A stretch of 12,262 bases of DNA from JBLHKW01 sp047618565 (lineage in GTDB: Bacteria > Planctomycetota > UBA1135 > GCA-002686595). Under the pieces are notes generated by a model. It was not told the DNA's origin. It was given only the letters and a program-made list of their open reading frames with translations, and ran no database searches. Both the position numbers and the translations under genes were made by a program. Shown piece by piece: positions 1-7,011 of this stretch. How positions within the stretch are numbered: the first letter of the stretch is position 1; each line of letters begins with the position of its first letter. The stretch is from positions 1 to 12,262 of the forward strand of contig JBLHKW010000152.1 in NCBI GenBank assembly GCA_047618565.1, in the 5' to 3' direction.

Positions 1-140
1 GCGAGCGGATGGAGATCGCGCTGGCGCACCGCGTCAGCCTCGACGTGACCCAGTTGCTCTTGCAGACGGCTGTGGCGCAGGACGAACATCGCGCGCCCCG
101 TGCCGAACGGGACGCGGACACGCTCGATTTGGACCTGTAG
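1..140 (+). CDS. C-terminal end of an unrecognised protein (5' truncated by window edge)
   Basis: The frame starting at base 3 is open from the window edge to a TAG stop at 138-140. It gives 45 residues ending in the acidic run D-A-D-T-L-D-L-D-L. About 39 of the 45 codons end in G or C, the bias of the surrounding real genes, and one other forward frame is closed at base 46-48. The tail contains an amphipathic stretch (M-E-I-A-L-A-H-R-V ... L-L-L-Q-T-A) but no motif I recognise, so no function is offered. The gene converges on the toroid-protein gene, whose stop lies 28 bases further on. The start and most of the protein lie outside the window. Confidence 0.55.
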   Translation, partial: ERMEIALAHRVSLDVTQLLLQTAVAQDEHRAPRAERDADTLDLDL

Positions 141-146
141 CGAGCG

Positions 147-163
147 GAACGGCTAACCCGTTC
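147..163. terminator. Small hairpin between convergent genes, possible weak terminator
   Basis: GAACGG (147-152) and CCGTTC (158-163) form a perfect 6-bp stem with a 5-base loop. It lies in the 27-base gap between the + strand stop at 140 and the - strand stop at 168, which is where a shared terminator would sit. There is no T-run on either side, so classical intrinsic termination is doubtful and the hairpin may be chance. Confidence 0.25.
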
Positions 164-167
164 GGCG

Positions 168-1346
168 TCAATCCTGCGCGTCGATCCCGGGCACGTGCGA
201 GAGGGCCTGAACCGCGAAGGCTGTCCCGTAGGGCTTGTGGTAGCTGTAGAGTGGGTAGTCCCAGAAAGACCCATCTGGCTGTTCGCACACGCGCACTGCC
301 TTGACGAGCGCTGGCCACAATCCGACCTGCTCCGCCGCGGGTAGCTTGCGCAGGGCGATCGCCGCGTACGCGTACCCGTACAGGTAGAAGTAGCCCGAGA
401 TCGAGTACCAGGATTCGTGCGGGATGGGTCGTCGCAGTGCGGCACGTTGCAGGCTGGCGTGGCGAATAATGAGGTCGCGCAGGCTCTCGACCATGGTGTC
501 CGGCTTCGGGGGCGACTCGCCGAAGAGTTCCAGGGCATGGTGGCAAAGGGGATTTCGACAGGCCGAGCCCTTTATCTCGTTGATGCCCATGCGCGGCCGG
601 TACTTGAGGTACTCGCCGTAGAGGAAGGCACCGTCGGGCAGCCGCGAGCGTTTCAGGTGATCGACCGCGCGCGCGACCAGCTTCTCCGGCAGCTCTATGC
701 CCGCGCTGCGGACGTGCGCCATGCCGACCATGATAGTGGCCGTCGTGAAACTCATCGACGTGTCCGAAGGCTGAAAGGTGGGCACACCACTGATACTCAG
801 ATAGCCCCAGCCTCCGTCGAGCGTTTGGTACATGCCGAGCTTCTCGACAAGGCGCCGGCATGCCTTTCGGATCTGCTTCGCGCGCGGCCCCTCGGGATGC
901 GATAGCAGTCGCTCGCCGAAGCATTGCAACGCGTACCCGAACGACCACACGTTGTAGTGCTCGAGCCCGCTCATGCGCTTGACGTCGTAGGTCTCGAGCA
1001 GGAAGTCCAGCCCGCGCTCGACCGCCGATCGGCCCGCATCGCCTGCAACCGCGCATTCCTGCAGGGCGCTCACGGTCAACGCGGTCGTGGCGACCTTGAA
1101 GGCCGTGTGTGATCCGGGCACGGACGCGAGCACCTCGATCGGTCGCGGAGAGTGGTGCGTGCCCCAGGATCCATCGGGCTGCTGGTTGTCGACCAGCCAC
1201 GTGACCGCGCGTCCGAGGACCTCGCGGATCTCCTCGATATTCTCCGGGACAAGCTCCACCGCGGAGGTCTGGGCGACCTGCGCCGCTTCCTGGGGTGCGC
1301 CCACCAGGGCGGCGCCGACCAGGGCCAGGGCGACCAGGCTCGTCAT
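168..1346 (-). CDS. Secreted prenyltransferase/squalene-oxidase repeat (alpha/alpha-toroid) protein
   Basis: This 392-residue protein starts with a probable signal peptide (M-T-S-L-V-A-L-A-L-V-G-A-A-L-V-G-A) and then carries a series of toroid repeats. The recurring P-D-G motif appears as QQPDGSWG (55-62), QTLDGGWGY (174-182), RLPDGAFLYG (235-244) and EQPDGSFWDY (355-364). A P-S-D-T-S segment lies at 193-197, and long hydrophobic helices fall between the repeats. The fold is that of squalene/oxidosqualene cyclases and protein prenyltransferases. The catalytic DxDD of hopene cyclases is not visible and the protein is much shorter than a cyclase, so it is probably a toroid binding or structural protein rather than a terpene cyclase. 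Its ATG overlaps the stop of the upstream adaptor gene (ATGA), which indicates one transcript and translational coupling. Family assignment is fairly sure; function is unknown. Confidence 0.85.
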   Translation of the reverse strand: MTSLVALALVGAALVGAPQEAAQVAQTSAVELVPENIEEIREVLGRAVTWLVDNQQPDGSWGTHHSPRPIEVLASVPGSHTAFKVATTALTVSALQECAVAGDAGRSAVERGLDFLLETYDVKRMSGLEHYNVWSFGYALQCFGERLLSHPEGPRAKQIRKACRRLVEKLGMYQTLDGGWGYLSISGVPTFQPSDTSMSFTTATIMVGMAHVRSAGIELPEKLVARAVDHLKRSRLPDGAFLYGEYLKYRPRMGINEIKGSACRNPLCHHALELFGESPPKPDTMVESLRDLIIRHASLQRAALRRPIPHESWYSISGYFYLYGYAYAAIALRKLPAAEQVGLWPALVKAVRVCEQPDGSFWDYPLYSYHKPYGTAFAVQALSHVPGIDAQD

Positions 1347-2602
1347 TGCGTGGCCGCGACCGCCTCGACGCTGACCTGCGTGCCGATGACCCAGCCGGGT
1401 GTCGCGCCATCCGGGGTGATGCTTCCGGTGAAGATGGCCTCAGCGCCCTTGTGCCCGGTCGGGTAGGGCGAGACGGTGAGCTGGCCGGTCCAGTCCTGAT
1501 CGACACCGTGCGACGGCCGCACGCGCACCGCCGTGCCGTCCGCCAGGCTGGTCGTCGCCGACTCGCTAAGCTCCAGCGCCACCGCCAGCTTGCCCGGCTC
1601 GACGACCATCAGCACGTTTGCCCTGGCGCCGATCTTGCTGGCCCGTTCGAGGCGTGCATGCGACCTGCCCGGCCGGTAGTCCGCGAGCTTGCCATGCAGC
1701 AGGACGCCCGCGCGCGGAGCCTTGATCGTGAACAGTTCGAGATCCCGCGTGAGTCGTTGCAGGCGCTCTTCCTTCTTGGCGCCGCCGGCCGTCGAACGCA
1801 GTTCGGCATCCGCGCGCGCTGCCTGGGCGCTGGCCTGGCTGCGCACCAGGTGTTCCAGCATCTGGGTCTCCTTGGCGATCGCTTCACGCCGTGCTTCCAG
1901 CTCGTTGCGGCGCGCAAAATCATCCAGGTACTGGCGTCTCTCGGCCGAAAGGGCGTTGTTGTCCAGGGTCAGCTGCAGTCCCCGTCGGGATCGCTTGAGG
2001 ACGATCTCCTCGGTCGCATCCGTCAGCTCGTCTGCCGTGTACATCGCCTCGAGCTGGGCCAGCTCGTCCTGTTGGTCATCGACCCGGTACTGCTCGCGTT
2101 GGCCCGAGATGCCATCAGCGCGTGCCAGGAACCCGAGTTCGTGGTTCTCGTAACCGTCCAGTGTGTGGCGCGCGCGGTCGAGGTTCGTCTGTGCGCGCGC
2201 CAGGTCGGCGGCGGCCACCTCCTGCGCGATCCGGTTCTTCTCCAGAAGCCCCTCGTGGGCGATGCGCGCCGAATCAAACTCGAGACTGGCGCTGGCGATC
2301 TGCTCCTCGATCGAACGAGTGTCGAGCTGGGCGAGGACATCGCCCTCCACCACGGGAGTGCCCTCCGGCCGGACCTCGAGCACGAGCAGCTCTCCGCTGT
2401 AGGCCTCGGGCCACAGGGATATGGCGGCATGCTCACCGGGGACGATGACCCCTCTCTGTCCAGCCGCCGGCGCGCTGGCTCCGGCCGTGTTCGCGTGCAC
2501 GTCGGAGCCGGGTCCCGACGCCATCGACGAGCAGGCACCGAGGGCCAGGGACAGGAGGGCGACAGTGGCGAGACGTCGAGCGGGCAAGGGGAGGTTTCTC
2601 AT
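1343..2602 (-). CDS. HlyD/membrane-fusion-type periplasmic adaptor, lipoprotein
   Basis: This 419-residue protein has a lipoprotein signal: basic N-terminus, hydrophobic core and lipobox L-G-A-C with Cys24 as the probable acylation site. A low-complexity Ala/Gly linker follows (to about 58). The first half of a lipoyl-like hairpin lies around 70-95 (G-E-L-L-V-L-E-V-R-P-E-G ... L-A-Q-L-D-T). A long charged coiled-coil hairpin covers about 96-290, and the second lipoyl half is at about 291-304 (F-T-I-K-A-P-R-A-G-V-L). Beta-barrel and membrane-proximal domains run to the end. This order is typical of adaptors bridging an inner-membrane transporter to an outer-membrane channel. No RND or ABC transporter or TolC gene is adjacent; the only partner in the operon is the toroid protein. 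ATG at 2602 gives the correct signal peptide, though no clear Shine-Dalgarno precedes it. Confidence 0.85.
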   Translation of the reverse strand: MRNLPLPARRLATVALLSLALGACSSMASGPGSDVHANTAGASAPAAGQRGVIVPGEHAAISLWPEAYSGELLVLEVRPEGTPVVEGDVLAQLDTRSIEEQIASASLEFDSARIAHEGLLEKNRIAQEVAAADLARAQTNLDRARHTLDGYENHELGFLARADGISGQREQYRVDDQQDELAQLEAMYTADELTDATEEIVLKRSRRGLQLTLDNNALSAERRQYLDDFARRNELEARREAIAKETQMLEHLVRSQASAQAARADAELRSTAGGAKKEERLQRLTRDLELFTIKAPRAGVLLHGKLADYRPGRSHARLERASKIGARANVLMVVEPGKLAVALELSESATTSLADGTAVRVRPSHGVDQDWTGQLTVSPYPTGHKGAEAIFTGSITPDGATPGWVIGTQVSVEAVAATQ

Positions 2603-2712
2603 GTCGGATCGGATCGCGGGGACGGGGCGCCGGCGGGGGGATGTTGAGGAGCTACGGGGGGAGATTGTAGGGCCGCAAGCTCAGGGGAGTACCGGTCTCG
2701 GTGCTGATTGAC

Positions 2713-2735
2713 AAAAACCGTTCGCGCAGGGCGCG
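2713..2735 (-). terminator. Possible intrinsic terminator after the dioxygenase gene
   Basis: Read on the minus strand, 7 bases past the dioxygenase stop, CGCGC-CCT-GCGCG (2735-2723) forms a 5-bp all-GC hairpin. A TTTTT run (2717-2713) follows after 5 bases. Position and order fit an intrinsic terminator, but the stem is short and the gap to the T-run is longer than usual. The rest of the gap 2603-2741 presumably holds the promoter of the adaptor operon. A TACAAT box (minus strand, 2669-2664) resembles a -10 element but has no convincing -35 partner. Confidence 0.35.
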
Positions 2736-2741
2736 CACGCC

Positions 2742-3797
2742 TTACAGGCTCGGAGGTACGCTGCCCGCGGGCATGCCGCCGCGGACCACGCCGGCTTCCG
2801 TGGAGCCAAAATGGTCCGTGAAGCGCGGATCGAGGGGGCGGCTGTTGGGGACGGCCAGCCAGAGGCGCAACAGATGGCGACGGAGTTCGGGATCGGCGTG
2901 GTCCAGGAATGCGGTACGTCGATGGAAGGTCACCCAGTTATTGATGAACAGCGCATCGCCGGCCGCAAGGCTGAAGCTCGCATAGAGCTGCGGGTCCTCG
3001 GCCACGGACTCGAGGGTGTCGAGTGCTGCGATCTGCTCCGGCGTCAACGTCGGCGCGTTCGTGGCCGCGTGCGCCCGGTCGATGAGCACGCGCAGGAAGC
3101 TGCCGGAGAAGTGTCCCTTGTGCTGTGCGAAGATGGGTAGCTCGACAAATGGGCGTCGGTTTCCGCTGTCGACCGTGTGGCGCAAGTAGGGGAAGGATCC
3201 CTCGAGGACCCGAAGCACGTCGGGGTGCAGTCGTTGCAGCTCTGCGTGTACGGTCATCGAGCTGATGAGGTGTGTCTCACCGCCCTCCCGCGCCGGCGCC
3301 ATGCAGAGAAACGCGATGACGTCGCAGCGATCCGTATGGAAGCTCAGGCGCGCGCTGGTATTGGGCCCTCTCACGCGCGGATCACCTGCAGAGTGGTGTT
3401 CGTCGCGCACGTGCAGCAAACGGTCACCGGCGGCATTCTGGGATACAGGCGTGCCGATGTAGCGTGCCATGCCGCGGAACGCCCGCTCGGCCGCGTCAGC
3501 GACGCCGATCTCTGCGAGCGCCCGTATCGGGATGTTGCGCAGTATCGTCGCCCCCGATCCGGTCTCCAGTCGGTCTTGCAGGCGCTTGAGTAATGGTCCG
3601 AGACGGGGCAGCTGAAACGTCGACGGATTCAGCTCGTGTGGCTGCAGGTGAACCGTCGCCCGGACAGCGTGTACGAGCTCGCTCGCGCACGATGGGTCGA
3701 GGCGCAGTTCCCAGTCGTCGCGTCGGGTCAGCTCCGCACCGCGCCAGGCGGCCGGGTGTGGCGCTGCATCTTCCCTTGGCTGAGGATTCGGTCGCAT
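2742..3797 (-). CDS. TauD/TfdA-family Fe(II)/2-oxoglutarate-dependent dioxygenase
   Basis: This 351-residue cytoplasmic protein (no signal peptide) has the double-stranded beta-helix metal site. The HxD pair is His154/Asp156 (S-F-H-T-D-R-C-D) and the distal His is His292 (I-N-N-W-V-T-F-H-R-R). Arg307 and Arg311 lie 15 and 19 residues after that His (R-R-H-L-L-R-L-W-L), the spacing used in TauD to bind 2-oxoglutarate. These enzymes couple oxidative decarboxylation of 2-oxoglutarate to hydroxylation of a substrate. The protein is longer than TauD (about 280 residues) because of an N-terminal region of about 90 residues. Nothing nearby (no ABC transporter or sulfonate, sulfate-ester or carnitine gene) points to a substrate. 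It is transcribed divergently from the propeller gene. ATG at 3797 is used; no strong Shine-Dalgarno is visible. Confidence 0.88.
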   Translation of the reverse strand: MRPNPQPREDAAPHPAAWRGAELTRRDDWELRLDPSCASELVHAVRATVHLQPHELNPSTFQLPRLGPLLKRLQDRLETGSGATILRNIPIRALAEIGVADAAERAFRGMARYIGTPVSQNAAGDRLLHVRDEHHSAGDPRVRGPNTSARLSFHTDRCDVIAFLCMAPAREGGETHLISSMTVHAELQRLHPDVLRVLEGSFPYLRHTVDSGNRRPFVELPIFAQHKGHFSGSFLRVLIDRAHAATNAPTLTPEQIAALDTLESVAEDPQLYASFSLAAGDALFINNWVTFHRRTAFLDHADPELRRHLLRLWLAVPNSRPLDPRFTDHFGSTEAGVVRGGMPAGSVPPSL

Positions 3798-3968
3798 CGT
3801 TTTGGGTCAGCTCTTTGTACAAGCTGCGGGCCAGGCGCTTCGGTTCTGGCGCGCATTGCGATGATCTGCTGTATCCTGCGCCGTCGAGAGCCCGCATGGA
3901 AGCGGCGCCCTGTCCAGCATCGTAATGACAGTCAGCCACGCGACGAGCTGGCCCCGAGGTACAGAATC
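3798..3968. promoter_or_regulatory. Divergent intergenic region between dioxygenase and propeller genes
   Basis: This 171-base gap separates two divergent starts and must hold regulatory signals for both genes. An imperfect inverted repeat at 3808-3826 is centred on the palindrome TTGTACAA, with flanking CAGC and GCTG arms offset by three extra bases on the left. It could be an operator. I found no convincing paired -10/-35 elements in either direction and no small gene. Confidence 0.3.
3956..3960 (+). promoter_or_regulatory. Ribosome binding site of the propeller gene
   Basis: GAGGT lies 8 bases before the ATG at 3969. It decides the start: the reading frame stays open for a further 333 bases upstream, but this ATG has the ribosome site and is followed at once by a clean signal peptide. 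Confidence 0.6.
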
Positions 3969-5255
3969 ATGATTAGCGTTCTCCTGACGGTCGGCCTTGG
4001 AATGAGCTCGGCGGCCGTGGCTGATTGGCCTCAGTTCCAGGGTCCCAACCGCACGGGCAAGGCGGCCCTCGCTGGTGTCGATTTTGACTGGTCCGAGGGC
4101 GGTCCCGAGGTTGCGTGGAAGGTCGACGTGGGCCAGGGCTACGGCGGCGCGTCCGTGCGCGACGGCGAGGTCTTTCTTCTCGATCGCATCGTCGGTGAGG
4201 TGGACATCCTGCGCGTCCTGGATCTCGCAACCGGTGAGGAGAAGTGGAGCTTCGATTACCCGGCTCCCGGTCGCCTGAACTTCCCAGGCTCGCGCACCGT
4301 CCCTACGGTGACCGAGAAGTACATCTACACGATGAGCGGCTTTGGACAGCTGTACTGTTTCAACCGCAAGAACCAGGACGTTGCCTGGAGCGTCGACCTG
4401 GCGGAGGTCTACGGTGGGGAGATGCCGACCTTCGGCTGGTCCGCGTCGCCCCTCGTCGTCGACGACCTGGTGATCGGCACGCCACTCGGCGCGGAGGTCG
4501 GCCTGGTGGCCTTCGATCGCGTCACCGGCGACGAGATCTGGATCACCGAGGGGGTCGGCTTCAGCCACTCGACGCCCGTCCTGGTGGAGTTGCACGGCAA
4601 GCGACAGGTACTGTTCATGTCGACCGGCGTGACCGGCACGGGGCAGGAAGAAGCGGCGCCGACCATGGTCTCCTCTTTTGATCCAGGCGACGGCTCGCTC
4701 ATCTGGCGTCACCAGACCGTACTCACGCGCCTGCCGATCCCGGCCCCGATCAAGGTCGACGAAGATCGACTGTTCTTGACCGGCGGCTACCGCGGTGGAT
4801 CGACCATGCTGCGTGTCGAGGAGAATGACTCCGAATACAGCTTCGAGGAGCTCTTCCACATCGAGCGTGGTTCACAGATTCATCTCCCCCTGCTGCACGA
4901 GGGCCATCTCTACGTGCTCGTCAACGAGAACTGGAACAACGGCCGCGCGCGCCAAAAAGAAGGCGGCCTGCTCTGCCTGAGCCTCGAGGGCGAGGAGGTC
5001 TGGCGCACCGGCGCGGAGCCCTTCTTCGGCCGCGGCAACGCCATCCTGGCCGGCGGCTACCTCCTTATTCAGGACGGTCACAACGGCGTCCTGCGCGTGG
5101 TCGAGCCCACCACGGCGGGCTTCGAGCTGATCGCCGAGGCCAACGTGTTCGAGATCGACGACCGCTCCGATCACGAGATGTGGTCCAACATGGCGCTCTC
5201 GGACGGACAGCTGCTGATCCGCAGTCAGGAACACCTGCTCTGCATCAAGCTCTAG
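3969..5255 (+). CDS. Secreted PQQ-like beta-propeller repeat protein
   Basis: From the ATG at 3969 the protein is 428 residues. It opens with a signal peptide (M-I-S-V-L-L-T-V-G-L-G-M-S-S-A-A-V-A, cleavage probably before D19) and then D-W-P-Q-F-Q-G-P-N-R, the usual mature start of planctomycete-style PQQ-like propellers. Blade-type repeats follow, with tryptophan-docking and L-D-x-x-T-G-E-x-x-W motifs: V-L-D-L-A-T-G-E-E-K-W, A-F-D-R-V-T-G-D-E-I-W, S-F-D-P-G-D-G-S-L-I-W and L-S-L-E-G-E-E-V-W. The fold is that of quinoprotein dehydrogenases and BamB. No dehydrogenase cofactor or catalytic residues (e.g. vicinal Cys pair) are evident, so it is more likely a binding or scaffold protein of the cell envelope than an enzyme. 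The TAG stop lies inside the CTAG that borders the MITE-like element. Confidence 0.88.
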   Translation: MISVLLTVGLGMSSAAVADWPQFQGPNRTGKAALAGVDFDWSEGGPEVAWKVDVGQGYGGASVRDGEVFLLDRIVGEVDILRVLDLATGEEKWSFDYPAPGRLNFPGSRTVPTVTEKYIYTMSGFGQLYCFNRKNQDVAWSVDLAEVYGGEMPTFGWSASPLVVDDLVIGTPLGAEVGLVAFDRVTGDEIWITEGVGFSHSTPVLVELHGKRQVLFMSTGVTGTGQEEAAPTMVSSFDPGDGSLIWRHQTVLTRLPIPAPIKVDEDRLFLTGGYRGGSTMLRVEENDSEYSFEELFHIERGSQIHLPLLHEGHLYVLVNENWNNGRARQKEGGLLCLSLEGEEVWRTGAEPFFGRGNAILAGGYLLIQDGHNGVLRVVEPTTAGFELIAEANVFEIDDRSDHEMWSNMALSDGQLLIRSQEHLLCIKL

Positions 5256-5272
5256 CCCCGGTTATTCATGAG
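5256..5272 (+). repeat. Left terminal inverted repeat of the MITE-like element
   Basis: CCCCGGTTATTCATGAG is an AT-rich end in a GC-rich setting and begins directly after the stop codon of the propeller gene. It matches the inverted right end at 15 of 17 positions. Confidence 0.7.
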
Positions 5273-5310
5273 CCGTGAGGCGAAACGCATCGATTCGGTT
5301 CCTGTCGGTG

Positions 5311-5374
5311 CTTTGCGGGCATTGGCCCCGCAGGCGACCTTTTTTGGTCGCCGAGGACGCCAATGTTCGCAAAG
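5311..5374. repeat. Central interrupted hairpin of the MITE-like element
   Basis: Outer arms at 5311-5326 and 5359-5374 are complementary at 14 of 16 positions (CTTTGCGggCATTGGC against CTTTGCGaaCATTGGC after inversion). Inner arms GGCGACC (5333-5339) and GGTCGCC (5346-5352) form a perfect 7-bp stem closed by a T6 loop. In RNA this would fold into one stem with a 6-by-6-base internal loop. It could slow or stop transcription entering from either flanking gene, but no T-tail follows the stem. Confidence 0.65.
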
Positions 5375-5432
5375 TGCAGGCCGGGGCCGAAAGGACGGCG
5401 AAGTCGGCCGTTCGTGGTGTTTCGTCCGTGTG

Positions 5433-5449
5433 CTCATGAATAATCCGGG
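5433..5449 (-). repeat. Right terminal inverted repeat of the MITE-like element
   Basis: CTCATGAATAATCCGGG is the inverted partner of the left end and is followed by CTAG at 5450-5453. The sulfatase-like gene stop is at 5470, 16 bases beyond. Confidence 0.7.
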
Positions 5450-5469
5450 CTAGGTCTCCGCCGACAAGG

Positions 5470-6885
5470 TCACTCTTCGTCGTCGCCGGCGTAGCCCAAT
5501 GCGCGCATCGTCTCGTGGTCCTCGTCGCTCATCTCGACGAAGTTGAGCTCCACGGGGATCTGGATGTCGCCGTACTGGCTATCGAGCAGGGCGCTGAGTT
5601 GCTGGGCCAGGTCGCTGCGCTCTTCGAGCAGGTTGCATAGCTCCTCGGGGTCGGCCAGGAGGTTGTAGAGCTCGTCGTTGCCGTCCGAGGAGTCGACGAA
5701 CTTGAAGTCGCCGTGCATGAGTGCGCGGCGCACGCGCTTGAAGCGCCAGGCGCCGAGCTTCTGGCGCGGGCGTGGGCCGAAGAGCTCGGTCAGGACGGAT
5801 TCGCGATGGCGACCGTTGAGGCTGTCGATGCCGCAGCCGCGGGTATGGGTCAGGACTATCTCGGGGATGTGGACGAGGGAGATCCAGTCGTTGTCGACGT
5901 GCGGCTCTGTCTGCCCGGGGGCCTTCACTATCAGAGGCACGTGGGCCGCGCCCTGGTAGACGTCCTTGGCGTGGTCCATCAGCTGGTGGTCGCCCAGGAA
6001 CTCACCGTGGTCGGAGGTGATCACGATCAGGGCCTGGTCGAAGAGTTCCAAACGTCGCAGCTGATCGAAGAACTCGCCGAGTGACTCGTCGAGGTTGCCG
6101 ACGGAGGTGTCGTAGACGTCGACGAGCACCTGAACCTGCTCCTCGGTGTACTCCCCCTCGCCAAGGACGGCGGCGGCGAGGTCCGCGATGCGGTGGTCCT
6201 CGTGGTGGGGGATGTTGGCCCGCGGCGCGTTGTTGTAGGGCCGGTGCGTGTCCATGTAGTTGATGAACAGGAAGCGCGGTTCGTCCCGTGGTTGATCGAT
6301 CAACCAGTTGAGCGCGCGGCTGTTGATGCCGGGTGCGCGCGCGTCGCGGTTGTCCCAGTGGTCGAAGCCCTGGGACAGGCCGTACTGTTCCGTGAGGAAA
6401 CCCTCGTTGGCGGTCACGGCGCCGGTGCGGTAGCCGCAGTCGCTGAGCACCTCGGCCAGGGTCACGTAGCGCTCCGGAAGGCGGATCGTGTTGTTGAAAC
6501 GGCGCGGCTGGTCGACCTGTTCCTTCGGGTAGGTGCGCACGCCGTGCTCGAAGGGGTACAGGCCCGTGAACATGGACGCGTGCGAGGGCAGGGTCCAGGG
6601 CGCGGTCGTCTGGCAGCGCGTGTATACGGTGGCGGCCTTCGCGAAGTCCTCGAGCTCGGGTGAGGTCGATCGCTCGTACCCGTAGACGCTCATGTGGTCG
6701 GCGCGCAGGGTGTCGAGTGAGATCAGGATGATCAGGTCCGTGGGCGTGCCGCTCTCGGCGATCGCGGCGGGCTCCGGGGCGGGCGCGGGCGGCCCTACCT
6801 GATCGGACCCGCAGCCCATGCACAGGGCCAGGGCGAGCAGGAGGCCGGGGAGCGGGCGCGGGGGGGTCGGTCGTAAGGGGGGCAT
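5470..6885 (-). CDS. Sulfatase/alkaline-phosphatase-superfamily hydrolase, probable lipoprotein, with Thr in place of the formylglycine Cys
   Basis: From the ATG at 6885 the protein is 471 residues; in-frame GTG codons at 6888 and 6909 are alternative starts, none with a clear ribosome site. A signal sequence (P-G-L-L-L-A-L-A-L-C-M-G-C-G-S-D) and a Pro/Ala linker precede the catalytic domain, and Cys25 may be lipidated although the lipobox is imperfect. Metal and catalytic landmarks are L-I-S-L-D-T-L-R-A-D-H (Asp58), T-A-P-W-T-L-P-S-H-A-S-M-F-T-G (98-102 as T-L-P-S-H), M-D-T-H-R-P-Y (His214) and I-T-S-D-H-G-E-F-L-G-D-H (Asp292/His293). Classical sulfatases have (C/S)-x-P-x-R here; this one has Thr and His. 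It is therefore unlikely to carry formylglycine and may be a phospho- or other ester hydrolase using Thr. It converges on the propeller gene and diverges from the glycosyltransferase gene. Confidence 0.85.
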   Translation of the reverse strand: MPPLRPTPPRPLPGLLLALALCMGCGSDQVGPPAPAPEPAAIAESGTPTDLIILISLDTLRADHMSVYGYERSTSPELEDFAKAATVYTRCQTTAPWTLPSHASMFTGLYPFEHGVRTYPKEQVDQPRRFNNTIRLPERYVTLAEVLSDCGYRTGAVTANEGFLTEQYGLSQGFDHWDNRDARAPGINSRALNWLIDQPRDEPRFLFINYMDTHRPYNNAPRANIPHHEDHRIADLAAAVLGEGEYTEEQVQVLVDVYDTSVGNLDESLGEFFDQLRRLELFDQALIVITSDHGEFLGDHQLMDHAKDVYQGAAHVPLIVKAPGQTEPHVDNDWISLVHIPEIVLTHTRGCGIDSLNGRHRESVLTELFGPRPRQKLGAWRFKRVRRALMHGDFKFVDSSDGNDELYNLLADPEELCNLLEERSDLAQQLSALLDSQYGDIQIPVELNFVEMSDEDHETMRALGYAGDDEE

Positions 6886-7011
6886 CACCCCAAGAGTATC
6901 ACGCCCCACAGGCGGGGTTGATCGGGTGCGTGGGATGATCCAGGGTGTGGCTCACATGGCTTGCAGCCCCTAAGGTGCGCTGCTGCGGGCGCTGCGCGGC
7001 CGACCCCCTCC
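6886..7011. promoter_or_regulatory. Divergent intergenic region between sulfatase-like and glycosyltransferase genes
   Basis: This 126-base gap lies between two divergent starts, or is shorter if upstream alternative starts are used (GTG 6909 on -, TTG 6961 on +). Promoters for both genes should be here, but I cannot point to a credible -10/-35 pair. No small gene is visible. Confidence 0.25.

Larger units (their letters stand above)
5256..5449. mobile_element. MITE-like non-autonomous palindromic insertion element, 194 bp
   Basis: The ends are imperfect inverted repeats of 17 bp: CCCCGGTTATTCATGAG at left, and the reverse complement of the right end is CCCGGATTATTCATGAG (15 of 17 identical, the inner 11 perfect). 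A CGAAAC motif sits at the same distance inside both ends. The centre is a long interrupted hairpin. CTAG flanks the element on both sides (5252-5255 and 5450-5453), consistent with a 4-bp target duplication, although CTAG is itself palindromic and could belong to the ends. Two short open frames cross the element in opposite directions, but neither resembles a protein. There is no transposase, so it would have been moved in trans. It fills nearly the whole gap between two convergent genes and damages neither. Confidence 0.7.

Noticed and set aside
34..1506. Long - strand open frame (about 490 codons) overlapping the toroid gene in another frame
   Set aside because: Its translation is dominated by Arg, Pro, Gly and Ala with no domain pattern, while the overlapping frame has repeated PDG motifs and a signal peptide.
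1295..2647. Long + strand open frame (about 450 codons) antisense to the adaptor gene
   Set aside because: It mirrors a gene with clear lipobox, lipoyl and coiled-coil features; its own translation is Arg/Gly/Pro-rich without motifs. Long antisense frames are expected in DNA with strong GC3 bias.
3610..3634. 7-bp inverted repeat AGCTGAA/TTCAGCT inside the dioxygenase gene
   Set aside because: Repeats of this size with loops up to about 20 bases are expected several times by chance in a 12-kb window.
3636..3968. Upstream extension of the propeller frame
   Set aside because: It overlaps the dioxygenase start, is Arg-rich and has no signal peptide; the ATG at 3969 has a GAGGT ribosome site and is followed by a good signal sequence.
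5252..5453. Two opposed 61-codon frames across the convergent gap
   Set aside because: Both simply read through the palindromic element, each ending in the same M-N-N-x-G created by the inverted repeats; no sign of a real protein.
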